From NCBI RefSeq assembly GCF_000471905.2, contig NW_006495273.1:2397638-2461637 (forward strand): a stretch of 64,000 nt of DNA, written 5' to 3'. How positions within the stretch are numbered: position 1 is the stretch's first letter; every line of letters starts with the position of its first letter. Origin of the DNA: Amborella trichopoda. Its lineage: Eukaryota > Streptophyta > Magnoliopsida > Amborellales > Amborellaceae. A program made the position numbers and the translations under genes. The notes beneath the pieces are model-generated. The model worked only from the letters and a program-made list of their open reading frames with translations. It did no database searches and was not told the DNA's origin. Shown piece by piece: positions 1 through 12,100 of this stretch.

Positions 1-517
1 ACCAGAGATTTCCGATCCAAATCGTCATTTTCTTAAACATTGTTTACACTTCATACCAAAGGGTGCCATTCTGTGTTTTTTCCCTATTAATATTCAATCT
101 TATATGCGACAACTAGTTGCTTAACGGGAGAATAGACAACGAAATAGGATAGTATTTATTCCATTTCAATTAAAATGTTATGGCGCATTTGACAAGCGCA
201 ATTTATGGGAGAGGAAGGGAGCCTCCCATTTACTATGGCAGAACGTCTTTCCATCATTTTTTACAAAAATAGGCTTGTTTTAACCTTAAAAATGAGGTAT
301 GCAGAATGCGGCCCTTCCAAAATCTCCGTGCGATCAAATGTGGAAGTGGGATGTTCCACTCCTCCTTCCAACATCTCCACGTTATCAAACACGCCCTTAA
401 TGTTCTTGTATTATATGCCCCATTTTAGTTGTATCAATGCAATTACCTTAAGCATGCACCCTTAGCACGGTCCACCACTAATTTTACTTCTCAATTAAGG
501 AATAATTTTTTTTAAAA
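1..517. other. intergenic, no gene recognised
   Basis: AT-rich sequence with only short chance open frames. I see no conserved protein, RNA or repeat signature before the first MITE. Confidence 0.6.
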
Positions 518-885
518 TAAGGTTGCTTTGTATATTATAGAACAAAAAAAAGCATGTTTTAAAAATCCATCAAAGAAGGTTGTTTCAATGCTGAAAACTT
601 TTATAATAGATCATCTCGATCTCGACCTTGAGGTATCGTGATGTACTAAAAAAAAAAAGTCTAAAAATGCTACATCTTGTAATACATTATCTTAACCATC
701 TACTCTCGAGATTTTCATGTGATTGTAGATTTACTCAATCTATAATACCTTTTAAATTTAAATTTCATAATTTGATATGAATTAGTCTTTTAGGTCATAA
801 TTGAAATTTCTCATACGAAAAATTACATCTTTCCATGAGCTTTGGAAGTGTGCCCTACTTGGATTGTTTGAGGTTGACACGGAAG
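518..885 (+). repeat. MITE family A copy (GGTTGCAACC-ended)
   Basis: A non-autonomous element of about 370 bp that resembles at least nine other segments in the window. Shared landmarks, in order, are an 'aaggttg' end, 'atccatc(a/g)aa(a/g)aaggttgttt', 'gatcatctcgatctcgacc', 'catcttgtaa(t/c)aca', 'gattttcatgtg', and a right end 'gtgtgcc...ttggattgtttgaggttg'. The left end is degraded. The element has no coding capacity. Confidence 0.6.
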
Positions 886-1199
886 TGGAACTCCTTGTGG
901 TAAAAGCACAACCAATGAGGCTATTTTGGCCTTTAAAGTTTAAACTTTTAAGGGCATATAATATATTCATGCGGGAGCACATTCGTATAAATAAACTTTT
1001 TCTTATATGTTCTTTGGTGTGCAATGATTGGGAAAAAAGGAGAGATCAATGTGCTGATTAATAAATAAGCCGACATCCTGATCGTCGTGGTGTTTTTCAG
1101 TGAGGATTCACGAACATTATTATTATACTTGCGTCCGGAAAGCAACCAACTATCGTGTATATGAGTCCGACGCGATGACCGGGCTCTATAATGCTCGAA
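886..1199. other. intergenic, nothing recognised
   Basis: No conserved coding, RNA or repeat signal was recognised between the two MITE copies. Confidence 0.5.
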
Positions 1200-1555
1200 A
1201 GCAATGATTTTGAAAATGGATCAGTGATATGGCTCGGACAATAGAAAAGTTGGTTAAAATCGGTAAGTTGGCGGTCCATATCGTTGGTTTATTGTGTGGA
1301 AAAAATAGTAAATCGGTAAAAAAACATACAAAAACAATGAACCGAACGAAAATCGGTTTGGATAAGTGAATCAACATTTTTACTATAACAAAAATGCGAT
1401 TTTTTAATGTAACAAATCGATTTTTACTGTAGCAAATCGTTGGTTCTTTTATAGACCAATTTTTTTTTTTTTTTTTTACTGAATAGGTACGGAATGACTG
1501 ATTCTCGAGTCGAAACAAGTGATTATGTGTTGGCCCGACGTAAATGATAAGGTGA
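1200..1555. repeat. hAT-like MITE (family D)
   Basis: It begins near 'agcaatgattttgaaaatgg' and ends near 'caagtgattatgtg'. Inside it carries 'ggcggtcc' and several AAATCG repeats. The same layout is seen, better preserved, at 47964-48240. The terminal sequence resembles the edge of the hAT element at 60013, so a hAT-derived non-autonomous element is inferred. Confidence 0.45.
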
Positions 1556-1847
1556 TTGACCGATCATCGAAAGATTAGAGTACCAAAAATCTCAATAGAA
1601 GGATGAGCACACCAAGTCCAAACTCAATATATACAGGGCTTGAATGCAGTAGAGCTGCAAATAACTTGTGGCCAGGGTCCCTATGTGCTCACCAGCAAAA
1701 TCTTGCAGGGGGTCCAACCTCCTTGAAAGCCTGACTAGATTTGTAACTCGGGCTATCAAGTACTTGAATGTGGAAGAGCTATGTTCAACTGACTCACCGA
1801 CTAATTGGTTGCTTCTAGTTAATAGTTTTGTTATCCATAAGTTATTT

Positions 1848-1931
1848 GAGTTAAATGATTTAGGGACTTTCCGCTTGTTCTGGATTCCAGAGTTAAATGA
1901 TTTAGGGACTTTCCGCTTGTTCTGGATTCCA
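1848..1931. repeat. perfect 2 x 42 bp tandem repeat
   Basis: The unit starting 'gagttaaatgatttaggg' and ending 'tctggattcca' occurs twice head to tail with no visible difference, so the duplication is recent. Confidence 0.85.
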
Positions 1932-3124
1932 AATTCATTACATATTTTTATTAAAAATCTAATTTTAGATTAGAACACGAAAAATAAGTACGGGCACTTG
2001 CATCTTTTGAGTAAGAAGACTCAAGGCAAAATTGTCACTTCTTCAAGGATTGAAACTTCGAATAGGATTTTTTAATAAAACATCTCTCAGGTTGAGAAGC
2101 AAGAACAAGTAAATATATTCAAGTTACTTTGCTCAAGCGACTTATGAGCATCAAATTACCAAAGTGTTTCTCTTTTTTAGTATTACAAACCATATCAATG
2201 TCAAATTGAATGTTAACAAAATTCTCGAGGATGTACCTAAATTAAAGGACTTTCGAAAGTAACGAGTTTATCGGTAGAAACCGTTCATTTAACCACCTCA
2301 ATAAGTTTTTTAGGATTACTTGACCAAATTACTGACATTTTCTCCAAAAAATTAGCGTACTATTATAGTAAACATCTAATATGGATGCAATATAAGCAAA
2401 ATTTCATCCACGGTTAATCTATCCATTTTGTTCCTAGTACTATGTCAACCAATCATTATATGTCAAGATGGTTGAAATTGGCTAATTTTCAATCCAAGGG
2501 TCAACATAAATACAAAAAAGTTATCGAGGAAGTTATCAAAAAGTTAACAGAAACATGGACAAGTTTAATGTATAATAATAATAATAATAATAATAATAAC
2601 ATCATTGGGGTGAAAATATTTTAATAAATATGGTATGGATCACTTTCCAATTTTAATTTCACTTTGATACCTTTTCAAAATTATTTTAAAAAATACTCAA
2701 ATTGCTTTGGTTATTCATTCTGATACTCAAAAATTCCTTCTCAAATGTTCAAGATGAGAATCCAAAAATTCCAAATAAGCAGGAGTATTTTGTAATTTGA
2801 TCCACCCTGAACAAGCAAGGGTACTCAACATTTGGTTGGGGCATGTGAGTCAAATTACTAAAATTCTTCTGCTTGTTCATGCTCCCAACCCTCAAGGGGG
2901 ATTTCGAATAGGTACTTGAGTGAAATACAAGTTAAAGATAAACCCACTATTTTCTATTAGGATGCTTTAACCACCTTGCGGATTTTATAAATTTGTAAAA
3001 TTATTAAATTATCCATGAAAGATTAATAGTTTAACATTTAACCAATGTTTTTTTATTCAAATTCAAAATAACCATAAAATAACATGTGACCTTGAGTTGA
3101 AATGTTCCGTAAGTTCTTAAAGGA
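1932..3124. other. intergenic, nothing recognised except a TAA microsatellite
   Basis: AT-rich DNA with no conserved coding signal. It contains a (TAA)n run at about 2571-2599. Confidence 0.6.
2571..2599. repeat. (TAA)n microsatellite
   Basis: About nine consecutive TAA units. Confidence 0.9.
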
Positions 3125-3425
3125 AAAACATTTATGTAAGGTTGCAATCTTATACTATAGAAGTAAGGTGTACCTCAAAAATCCGTGTTGAGAATTTAGA
3201 AAAACTTTCAATTAATTATCTCGACCTTGAGATATATGAATATAAAGAAAAATAATAGTTCCAAGTCCTAAAATAATGCATCTTATAGCAAGTAAAGTAG
3301 ACATTCTATTTTCAAGATTCTCAAGTATCTATAGATGTGCTTGTTTTTGCATGAAGTATGAAATTTTAAATTTCATAGTTAAGATTAAACATGGATTTTC
3401 AAGTAATCGCAAGGTTTATGCATAA
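3125..3425 (+). repeat. MITE family A copy
   Basis: It carries the family A landmarks: 'tatgtaaggttgca', 'gtgtacctcaaaaatcc', 'ttatctcgaccttgag', 'gcatcttatagcaa' and 'tttcaagattctcaagt'. The right end is eroded. Confidence 0.55.
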
Positions 3426-3469
3426 GGTGTGCATCTTATACAAACCTCACCTATTAAATAGTTTATGGA

Positions 3470-3705
3470 TTAGGTGAAGTTTACATAAGGGGCCCTCCTT
3501 ATACTATAGAAGTGAGGGGCACCTCTAAATTTTGTCTAAAGATATAGTTCCGGTGACATATACCTTTTGAGGACTTTAAAATATATTTTCACCTATATTT
3601 GTGATATTTAAAATTTCAAAATTGGTACAGATCTAGTAGATCTATAAACATTAAAAAATATTGAAAATAATGGTCTAGAAAACTTGTAACAAGATGCATT
3701 ATTAT
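3470..3705 (-). repeat. MITE family A, partial copy, reverse orientation
   Basis: Reverse-oriented family A sequence ('gaggggcacctctaaattttg', then 'aacaagatgcattatt') that stops where the LINE 3' end starts near 3710. Further family A sequence reappears at 5376 beyond the LINE. Confidence 0.45.
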
Positions 3706-3709
3706 TTTT

Positions 3710-5375
3710 TTGACAAAGGCTCCAAATTTTTATTAAAGCAGTTAATCAAATGAGATTAGGCAAAAGATAACAAAAGAGAGGGCAGAGAAGCCCCGCCTTT
3801 AGCCAGGGAATCAGCTAAAGCATTTGCCTCGTGGTACACATGAGAAAAGGAAACCGATAGGGCGGCAGAAAGGTCCATGATTTCCAGCCAAGTAGACTGA
3901 AGCTTCCAAGAGATACATCGTTCCTTCTTGCACCAACTAATGACATTTAAGGAGTCACCTTAAAGAATACAGCTCTGACCAAGGTTTTAAAAGATAAAAA
4001 ATTTTAAACCTTGCAATAACGAAGCAAGCTTCTCACGATTAGCAATGGCATGGCCTAAGGGACCAGCATAGGAAAACATGATCTCTCCCAAACTATTGCG
4101 CAAGACCCCCCCCCAATACTTGCCAAACCAGGATTGCCTAGCGAAATATCGTCAAAGTTCATTTTGAAATGCCCCTCCTCCGGTGGTGTCCAAAAGCTCT
4201 GAGGTTTCATCTTGACTTTACCCATGAAGAAGCGATTAGGTAAATTAAGCATTACATCTGAGAGAAAAATACCCCATCCCTCCTTAGTGGCCGAAAGCCA
4301 ATGCCATAAAGAGAGCTCGACGTTATCAATCAACCAAGCATCCGAGAGGGTTCACCCCTTCAAAAGTACGCCTATTCCTCTCTTTCCAATTTTCCCATAG
4401 CACCGCCCCTCAAACAATTTGCCAAACCGTACAACCACTGGCTGGTAAATGGGGAAACGCTAGTTGACACACAGTATCCACGACTGATATGGGAATGGTG
4501 GCATGGATCCCAAGTAATCCGAAAAACCAGTACCAAATTTTGGAGGCAACCTTACAGTGAATGAAAAGGTGATTCCCCGTTTCCTCATCCATTTTGCACA
4601 TCAAACAAATGTTAGGTAATACTTTATCTCTCTTTATCAAGTTGTCAACAGTTAATGTTTTATTTTGGATGGCGAGCCAAAGAAAAACCTGCACCTTATG
4701 GGGGATCTGCCATTTCCAAATTGTAGCTGTGAGGGGTAAAAACCACGACCATCTGTCATGGAACAAGAGTCTATAGCAAGACTTAAACCAAAAAAAGATC
4801 ATCACATTCAAGTTCCCAGATGAGATCGTCCAGGGGGCCAGGGAAGATGTAAACCTTCTCCAATAGGCCCAAAGATATAGCCACTGATTGTAACCCTCAC
4901 GACTAAGACGATTGTACGGGAATGAAATATTCCGGACAACGTTAGGGCCTGTACAGTCAAACACCTCATCAACCAAGGCATTCGGGTGGAGAACCTTAGC
5001 AAAGAGAACAGGGTAACACAGCTTCAGTGGGACGTCACCTAACCACTTATAGTGTCAAAATGAAATCAAAGCACCATTCCCCACATTCCAATGGAAATGG
5101 CTTGCAATCATCGATTTGCACCTACAAATGGGCTTCCACAAAAAAGAAGCTTCACATAGGCAGCTGCCTTCTAACCACATGCCAAACATGTCCATCCTGT
5201 ATTTTGAAGTTAGAACCTCAACCCAAAGCTGATTAGGACATTGGAAGCTCCTTCACTACCATTTACAGAGCAAAACCTCATTCATGTATTTAAGTTTGCG
5301 AATGCCCAAACCACCTTCACTCTTAGGGGTGCAAACCCGTTCCCATCTAAAGAATACTATTTTCTAGAGGATTTT
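3710..5375 (-). mobile_element. 5'-truncated, decayed LINE (non-LTR retrotransposon) 3' region
   Basis: Read on the minus strand from high to low coordinates it shows three parts of a plant LINE ORF2. First is the end of the reverse transcriptase, about 5360-5270 (WERVCTPKSEGGLGIRKLKY). Second is the RT zinc-binding domain, about 4976-4410 (WKWQIPHKVQVFLWLA, then CLMCKMDEETGNHLFIHC, the Cys/His knuckle). Third is an RNase H domain, about 4330-3790 (FDDISLGNPGLASIGG, then GDSLNVISW and HEANALADSLAKGGAS). Frameshifts and stops separate the pieces, so it is dead. The low-coordinate edge is T-rich, as expected for a poly-A tail on the minus strand. The endonuclease and most of the RT are missing. 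Confidence 0.8.
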
Positions 5376-5450
5376 GAGGTGCACCTCACTTTAATAACAT
5401 AAGATCGATACCTCATATAAAGTTTTACCTTATAATAAACCATCTGAAAT
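5376..5450 (-). repeat. MITE family A fragment
   Basis: 'ttttgaggtgcacctcactt' is the family A end in reverse orientation, directly after the LINE remnant. Confidence 0.4.
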
Positions 5451-5524
5451 TAACATTAAAAAAAAATAAACCATTCATAGTTCCTCAAGGACGTTTAAAG
5501 TTAAAACCGAATTAGTTGTAAGCA

Positions 5525-5745
5525 TTTATCTTATGTATAAGGAGGTCACATTCATTTTTAGCTGTTAAATTTGAAATCCGAAGGTTGAAAATGTGTTATT
5601 GATCATGTTCAAAGTTGAAACAATTTTTTTTTTCAAAATGTGTGACATACTTTAAAACTGTCTGATTTGAGTTATAAAGGCTATGGTTTCTTGTGGCATT
5701 CTTGTTTTAAAAATAAATGGTCTTGTTGTATACAATTCCTAAATA
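5525..5745. repeat. MITE family B copy
   Basis: It runs from 'tttatcttatgtataaggag' ('gaggtcaca') to 'taaatggtcttgttgtata'. The same arrangement of ends and the internal 'gttcaaagttgaaa' landmark are found at 25005, 35385, 36400 and 40075. Confidence 0.5.
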
Positions 5746-6030
5746 AATTCTTCGTCTACTTTTTTCAAACAAAATGCATTTATACAAAGGAAAAGTTATT
5801 TGTGAGTATGTGGGTGTAAGAGCTCCCTGCACCAACATCCATCTTGGATACGGGAACCACGAGACTAAAATGAATTTAGATGGTGTATAAATTTTCCTTA
5901 AAAGAGTCATATTTATAATATGAAAAGTTTTATTTTTGTTCATATTCATGATTATCTTAACCTAGATCAGGATTTTCTAAAATTTTGGATTAAAAATACC
6001 TTTTTAAGATAAATTTAAGTGGGGCCCGAA

Positions 6031-6037
6031 TATATAC
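6031..6037 (+). promoter_or_regulatory. possible TATA box of the pseudouridine synthase gene
   Basis: TATATAC lies about 100 bases before the chosen ATG at 6134. It would place the transcription start near 6060, giving a leader of about 70 bases. This rests on position and sequence only. Confidence 0.35.
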
Positions 6038-6060
6038 AGCATGCGTCGGCTGTCTCATAG

Positions 6061-6105
6061 ATGCCCATCCTTACGGAAGTTCTGGTTTGGAAAATGAATT
6101 TGTGA
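6061..6105 (+). other. short upstream ORF in the 5' leader
   Basis: An ATG at 6061 opens a 14-codon frame ending at TGA 6103-6105. A second in-frame ATG at 6094 would give a 3-codon uORF (Met-Asn-Leu). Neither is in frame with the main ATG at 6134. Whether 6061 is transcribed depends on the true start site; 6094 very likely is. Confidence 0.4.
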
Positions 6106-6133
6106 AGTTTTGGAGCTACGAGTCGTGGGCCTC

Positions 6134-9100
6134 ATGGCCATTGTCCTCTTTTCTGTAAAGCCTCCTTCGATTCTCGTTCCTCTCCACTCCACTCCATCGA
6201 AAACCCTAAACCCCGCTTCTCTCCTTCTGTTCCGCAACCCTAGATCAAATTCTTACCATTCTGCTGTAGGTAACAATGGCGCAATTGAACCAGAGGAAGA
6301 AGTTCATGGCCATGGAGGTCGGGCAGAAGGCTATGGAGGGCTTCAGTTTGAAAGCAGCGTGGCGGTTGGATCAAAGAAGGAACGGATCGATTCATGGCTC
6401 TCTGCTCGCATTGGCGATGTTAGCAGGGCTCGTATACAGTCGAGCATACGCCAGGGGTTCGTCAAAGTGAATGGACTCCCTATAACTAAGGCAAGCTTAA
6501 ATTTTAACTACTTCCATGGTTTTTAGGGTTTGAAGGAGCTCTTTCTCTCTTACAAACACGCACACTTGGGCCTATTCATAGTGAACTTCTTTGTCTACTT
6601 GTTTCTCTATTACTGGCTTCCTCTCGCCTTTCTCTGAGGACAAATGAGTTTGCACTTATATAATAGATGAATTCTATCAATGGGTGGTGTATTTTTGCAT
6701 TGAAAAACTACTAGGAGATTTCAAATTATATCCATTCAAATCATAGTCTTTGGAAAGTAAAAATATGTGTTATTGTAAAGAGAGGGCTTTAATGGAGGAG
6801 TGGAACTCAAGTTTACATACGAGAATGCTCTCTTCTGTTGTTTTCATTGAACAAAAGGGAAAAATGGCCTACATGGAGCACGCAAAGTGTACGTTTATGG
6901 ACAATGCCTGTGAGAGCGTGAGGATACTCGAGGCAGACTTTGCACTGTGCATGCTTGCAAAGGTCCCTTAGTCTATGCACGGGTGTGGGTCGGGCTCACA
7001 GCTGGCATTGTTTTGTTTTGGTTTGCGATCGGAGGTCGGTCAGCGGTTGCCGACCAAGTCACACTACATCGATGTAAGAGTGTTGTGTCGTGTGTGATAA
7101 TGTTGCAAATCAGAATCCCCACAATGCTGTTGTTAGTTGTAATTGTTCATAGCGATGTGGCAAGTCTGAGTCGCGACGGTGCATGAGTTGCATATCACAT
7201 CCGTGACGTCACATGAGATGCAATTCTTTTGGTGTGGACAGTGATGAGTGATGCGTATCTAGTTAGTTATATTTGAATGTGTAACCAATGAACCTCTATT
7301 TAATAATAGGTCAAGAAATGAGGAGCCACAACTCCTCAACGTTCAGTTGAAAGATATAAGTACGTGGTTTTCAGTTACAAAACACACTTCTTACTTTATA
7401 AATTACTTTTGGTTCTCACTTTCAGCGAGCTAAGTACCTCTATCTATCTAAAATGAGGGACTGCTTAGATAGAGAGACTGCCTTGTTACTCTAGATCTTG
7501 TTGTATTTGTGCATTTGTATAGGTAAGATATGTTTGATCTTTTGTTTCTATATATCCTGAGGACAAATTTGCCTGAAGAACTTAGATGCATATTGATTTT
7601 CAGTAGTAAGGAGCAACTATGGTCTTGGGAAATACTCGTGCCTAGAAACTTCTTTGAAGTTTTTCAAAATTTTTTTGTTAACTTACGGCCCCTATTTCAC
7701 CCATCCAAATCCAACACTAAGTCTGTCTTGTTGATTGAAGTTTAGATCTATGGACTACATACTAATTTCTTTCTGAAATGTGTGGACTAAGACTTGTTAT
7801 TTATTTTACGACTTGGTTTTGTGCAAGTATCTTGTCGTGGTTTATGTTGTACTCAAATTCTTTAATCATTTTCCTGTTCGATTGTGTTAACATCATGTAT
7901 CGATATCTCCCTTTTTTCCATCATATCAATATTCCTCAATCTTTATTTCGGTTGATTAAATTCTACTTCTTTACTTAATCTAGTCATTTCCCTCAGCTAT
8001 TGTGGAACCCATAATACCTCTTTTTTTTTGTTGTTGTTGTTGTTGTGGCGGTGGAACTCTTAACGCCTTCATGCTTCATTTGTTTATGCCGTGATTTCAT
8101 TTTTCCCAGGTTTCCCATATTGTCAAAGTAGGCGACATGGTTGATTGCACAGTTTCTCACTTACAACCATTAAAGGCTGAGCCAGAGGATATGCCTTTGG
8201 ACATTATATATGAAGATGATCATGTTCTTGTTGTGAACAAACCTGCACACATGGTGATTATCTGGTTTAACAAATTCATTCTTTATTTTAGTATTGAAAA
8301 TTTGTATTTTCTGTTTTGCCTAGTTATAGGAGAATTGGAAAGTATGCCATCCACTCTCTGTTGCTTTCATGAGATTTAGTTATGGGAAAATTGGGCCATG
8401 TTATGAAAATGCATGGTTGAATGGGAAATTTTATTCTGGTTGAAGACTCAATTCTGTAGCCGTGTAGGGTTAGGTAGTCAATGAAGTAAGCAAGGTGCAT
8501 TGTTCTTTTAGGAGGTTTTAATGTGAAAGTAGAATGATCGCCTCTGTATGGTGATAAACTAGAACCAAAAATGTTTTATAAAAAAGTCTTTGTCAATCCC
8601 TACAAATTGCTTAGTTCTCTAAATCGTCCTAACAATCTCAATGAAAAATCAGCTTCATCAATAACTCCCTCGCATAATAAACATCCAAAGATGATTCTCT
8701 TTGCATATTCCAATGTCTACTCATCTACTATTCCAGATTGACCATATGAAGGTTTAATATTCCTAATTAATTTATGAATGAACAAATACCGAACACTTGA
8801 GGGGAGACAGCACCTTTTCCATTTACCATGCCAAGTCTTATTTCTATCAAGGGTTACACTTCCCTTGATAGTCTATTTCCTCGAGCCATCTTTTTTTCTG
8901 GTCACATGCTAGAGCCATCTAGTCAACATATCTTACATTTTGATAGGAAAGCATCCAAGGATCATGGTTCTTTTGACATTACTGTGTGATAATTTGGTTC
9001 TCACCTTACATGTTGTGAAAGATTTAGAGGGGTCCTCTCCAAACCCCTTATGTTCATCCATTGAATCATGTGGCGGGTTATGTTTTTAATCTATAATAAG

Positions 9101-12100
9101 ATTTTTGGGACAATTTATAGGTCCCAGAACTGCAAATTATTTAATATTAGCATTACTAATTTAATGCTTGATTTAAACAAGGCATCATTTTTATTATTTG
9201 TGGCTGAAAATTGACAAATTGCTTTATGTTGGAATTTCTTGTTTTCATGTTTGTATTGTAGATATTTTCCTATCAAAGTTTCGGAATGGCAAAAAAGAAA
9301 AAAAAGTCATATAGTGGAAGCACATAATTAAGGAGGCCTATTAAAAAAATAATGGCCTATTCAAATAAGAAGTCGACTAACATAAGATGGAGGCCCTTGT
9401 TCAATGCCAACGCTTATTTGAAACACATCATCTCTAAGTGCAGTATCAACCTTGTGCTAGTTGAATGGTTATTTATCAATGGCAAGTTTGCTCTATTATG
9501 CATGTCCCCACGTTTTTGTGTTTGATACTCTGATAACCTACATTAGAGTCACATTCATATTATAGGTATTTATTTAGGCTTATATTCATATTGTGGGTAT
9601 TGATTTATTCGTTACTTGTCGTAATTTTATTACACTTCACCAATTCTCCATGTGTGGTTTTATAGGTTGTTCATCCAGCCCCTGGTAATGCTAATGGTAC
9701 ACTTGTAAATGGCATTCTTCATCACTGTACACTTCCTGCTTTTGGACTCCCAGATGGCGAATTGACTTCTGAATCAGATGATGAATGCGACAATGGATTA
9801 ACCATGTTTAATCCAGACCCAATATCCACTCAGTGTAGATCTTCTATTCGCCCAGGCATTGTTCACAGATTGGATAAAGGAACGAGTGGGCTACTTGTGG
9901 TTGCCAAGGTGTGTCTTAGTTATCAACAAAATTGTTCAGTCCGTTAAAGTAATACTTATTGCTTGTGTTATTTGTGTGCATTCAAGCATTGACATCATTA
10001 GCTTCCTGGCTATTTAAAATGAAGATGTGAAATAAACATTATCTTAGTAGTCTGTTCCATTCCTACCAAGGGTAGGGGGCCCCTTCCCTGCTGAATTACC
10101 CCCCAACTACCACAAAAATAAGAAAAGAAAAGAAAACGAAACAAAAACTTGATACAAGTGCTTGTAGAAGTTCTATGTATCATTCACTTTTTTATGTTTT
10201 TGTAAAATGTCGCTGGGATGGGGAACTGAAATTTGTGCATTGTTTAAATGAACAAAATCTAAGAAGATAATTGATTTAAATAACTGGAAAACATTGACTG
10301 AAAGCAGAGAATTTAGGATACAGAAAGTAGAGTTGTTGGACCAATTAAAGGGGGCAACATTGAGTGGTAAGTCAACGGCTGAAGGCAAAGTTGGAGAAAT
10401 ATGCTATGCTGACTGGCTGTGATGTTGCTTCTATAGTTTTTCTCGAAAGACCGGTGTGCAATTCAAATCATCCCTAATGAACCAAGGCAGGGAGAACATA
10501 GCAAGGACATGATTGAGTTGAGCTCATAATTGATCACGGATTTGAGGTCAGTTGGGGCCATAGCTGGCCACGAGGATGCCATTCGAGGTCATCCGAAGTG
10601 TGAGATAATGAGATGATGACAAAGAAGCTATTGATGCGAGAATTGAGTTGGTTGAATAGTGGGATCCCATATGACCTAGATACAGCTACATGTTTTCTCC
10701 CGCAGACCGAACTGATGTCCAGAAGGTCATGCAAGTCACTTCTGGTTTCAATGATAATGTGAGCTGGGGTCCAATTCCCAGATGTTCCATGGCAAAAATT
10801 TCATTTGGACAATTTTTTTTTTGGGGACGCATGTAGGTCTGACTCAAATGGTCAGGTAGGGTAGGGGAGGGGAGCATGTAAAATCGTCAAGAACCCCTGG
10901 AATTTGGTCTCAAATGGCTTTGGGACTGTCACAGATGGATTTAGGAGGTCCTGAAACCCCTAACCCCTGAAGTTTGTCTCAATTGAACACCCGTACGTCC
11001 AACTCTATAAAAATGGGTGTATGGCATACTACACCAACATTGCAGTCCAAGATCGCTGCCAAAAATGACAAATTTCTGCAACCATGCCCTAAAATCGCGC
11101 AAAGTTGATGTTGTTGTAACTTCCGATCCATGAGGTGGATTGGGATGAAATTTAGATATGTTGTACCCCTCGCTGAGCACTTCCATTTAGCATAAGTCCC
11201 CCATGATGAACAGTCGGATCGCAAGAGATCTTAGAGAGAAGTTTTCAAGTTTCCATGCTCATGCAAAACACAGTCTTTGCGACATCTCCTTGCTTCTTCG
11301 GCCATAACTCGACATCCAACCATCATCTCGGACCCAAAATTGGCACATTTTGATCATGACTTGAAGACCTTCGAGTTGACATAAGAAAAGTCACGATCAG
11401 GGTCCGAAACGATGGTCATCCAAGGTTCGCAAGGGGGCAAAACTTTGTGTAGCAGAATTATGGGTTTTTGGCAACATGCTGGACCCATATCTTGGTCGAT
11501 TGAAAGGATTTTTTCGTGTGTTTTGGTGCGATACGATTGGGGCAGCATCCCCTTCGATTTTCCGGTCAGCAAATGCCCAATAAACCTGACATTTTGCACT
11601 AATCAATTGAGCAAGTTCTCGGAGAGTTGCATGAAAACCCCAAAAACTTAAAACGGACACAACTATGTCGAATCTTCAGGATTTCGTGCAAAACTTATGT
11701 CAAAATGTTCGTGGCGGTGTCATCTTCATTTTCTAGGTGATAGTTCCATTCTGGCACCGAAAAGTCCAAAAACAAGGCCCCAAACCATGTGGTTGGGAGG
11801 AGGCCCTCTTTGAGGGACCTAGTTGTCATCATTTGGGACGTTGTTGATCTCCTTCTCAGTCTTTTTTCCTTTATCTGAATTTCTTTGTATTTTCTCCTTT
11901 TTATTTTTCACCCAATTCCCCCAAACCTTGAGCATCTACCCAGGTTTGGGTGAGCTATATAAACCTACCCCCATCACCCACTAGAAAAAATTCTTTTTGC
12001 ATGCTTGGATTAGAGAAACTCTACTACCTTGAGAGAGGAGAGAGAAAACTTTGGCAAAAGAGTGACTTATTGTTCCCCAAATCCTAACCACCCTTTGACC

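Noticed and set aside
6110..6133. Upstream extension of the pseudouridine synthase frame
   Set aside because: It begins at TTG; the first ATG in frame is 6134, which gives a sensible transit peptide.
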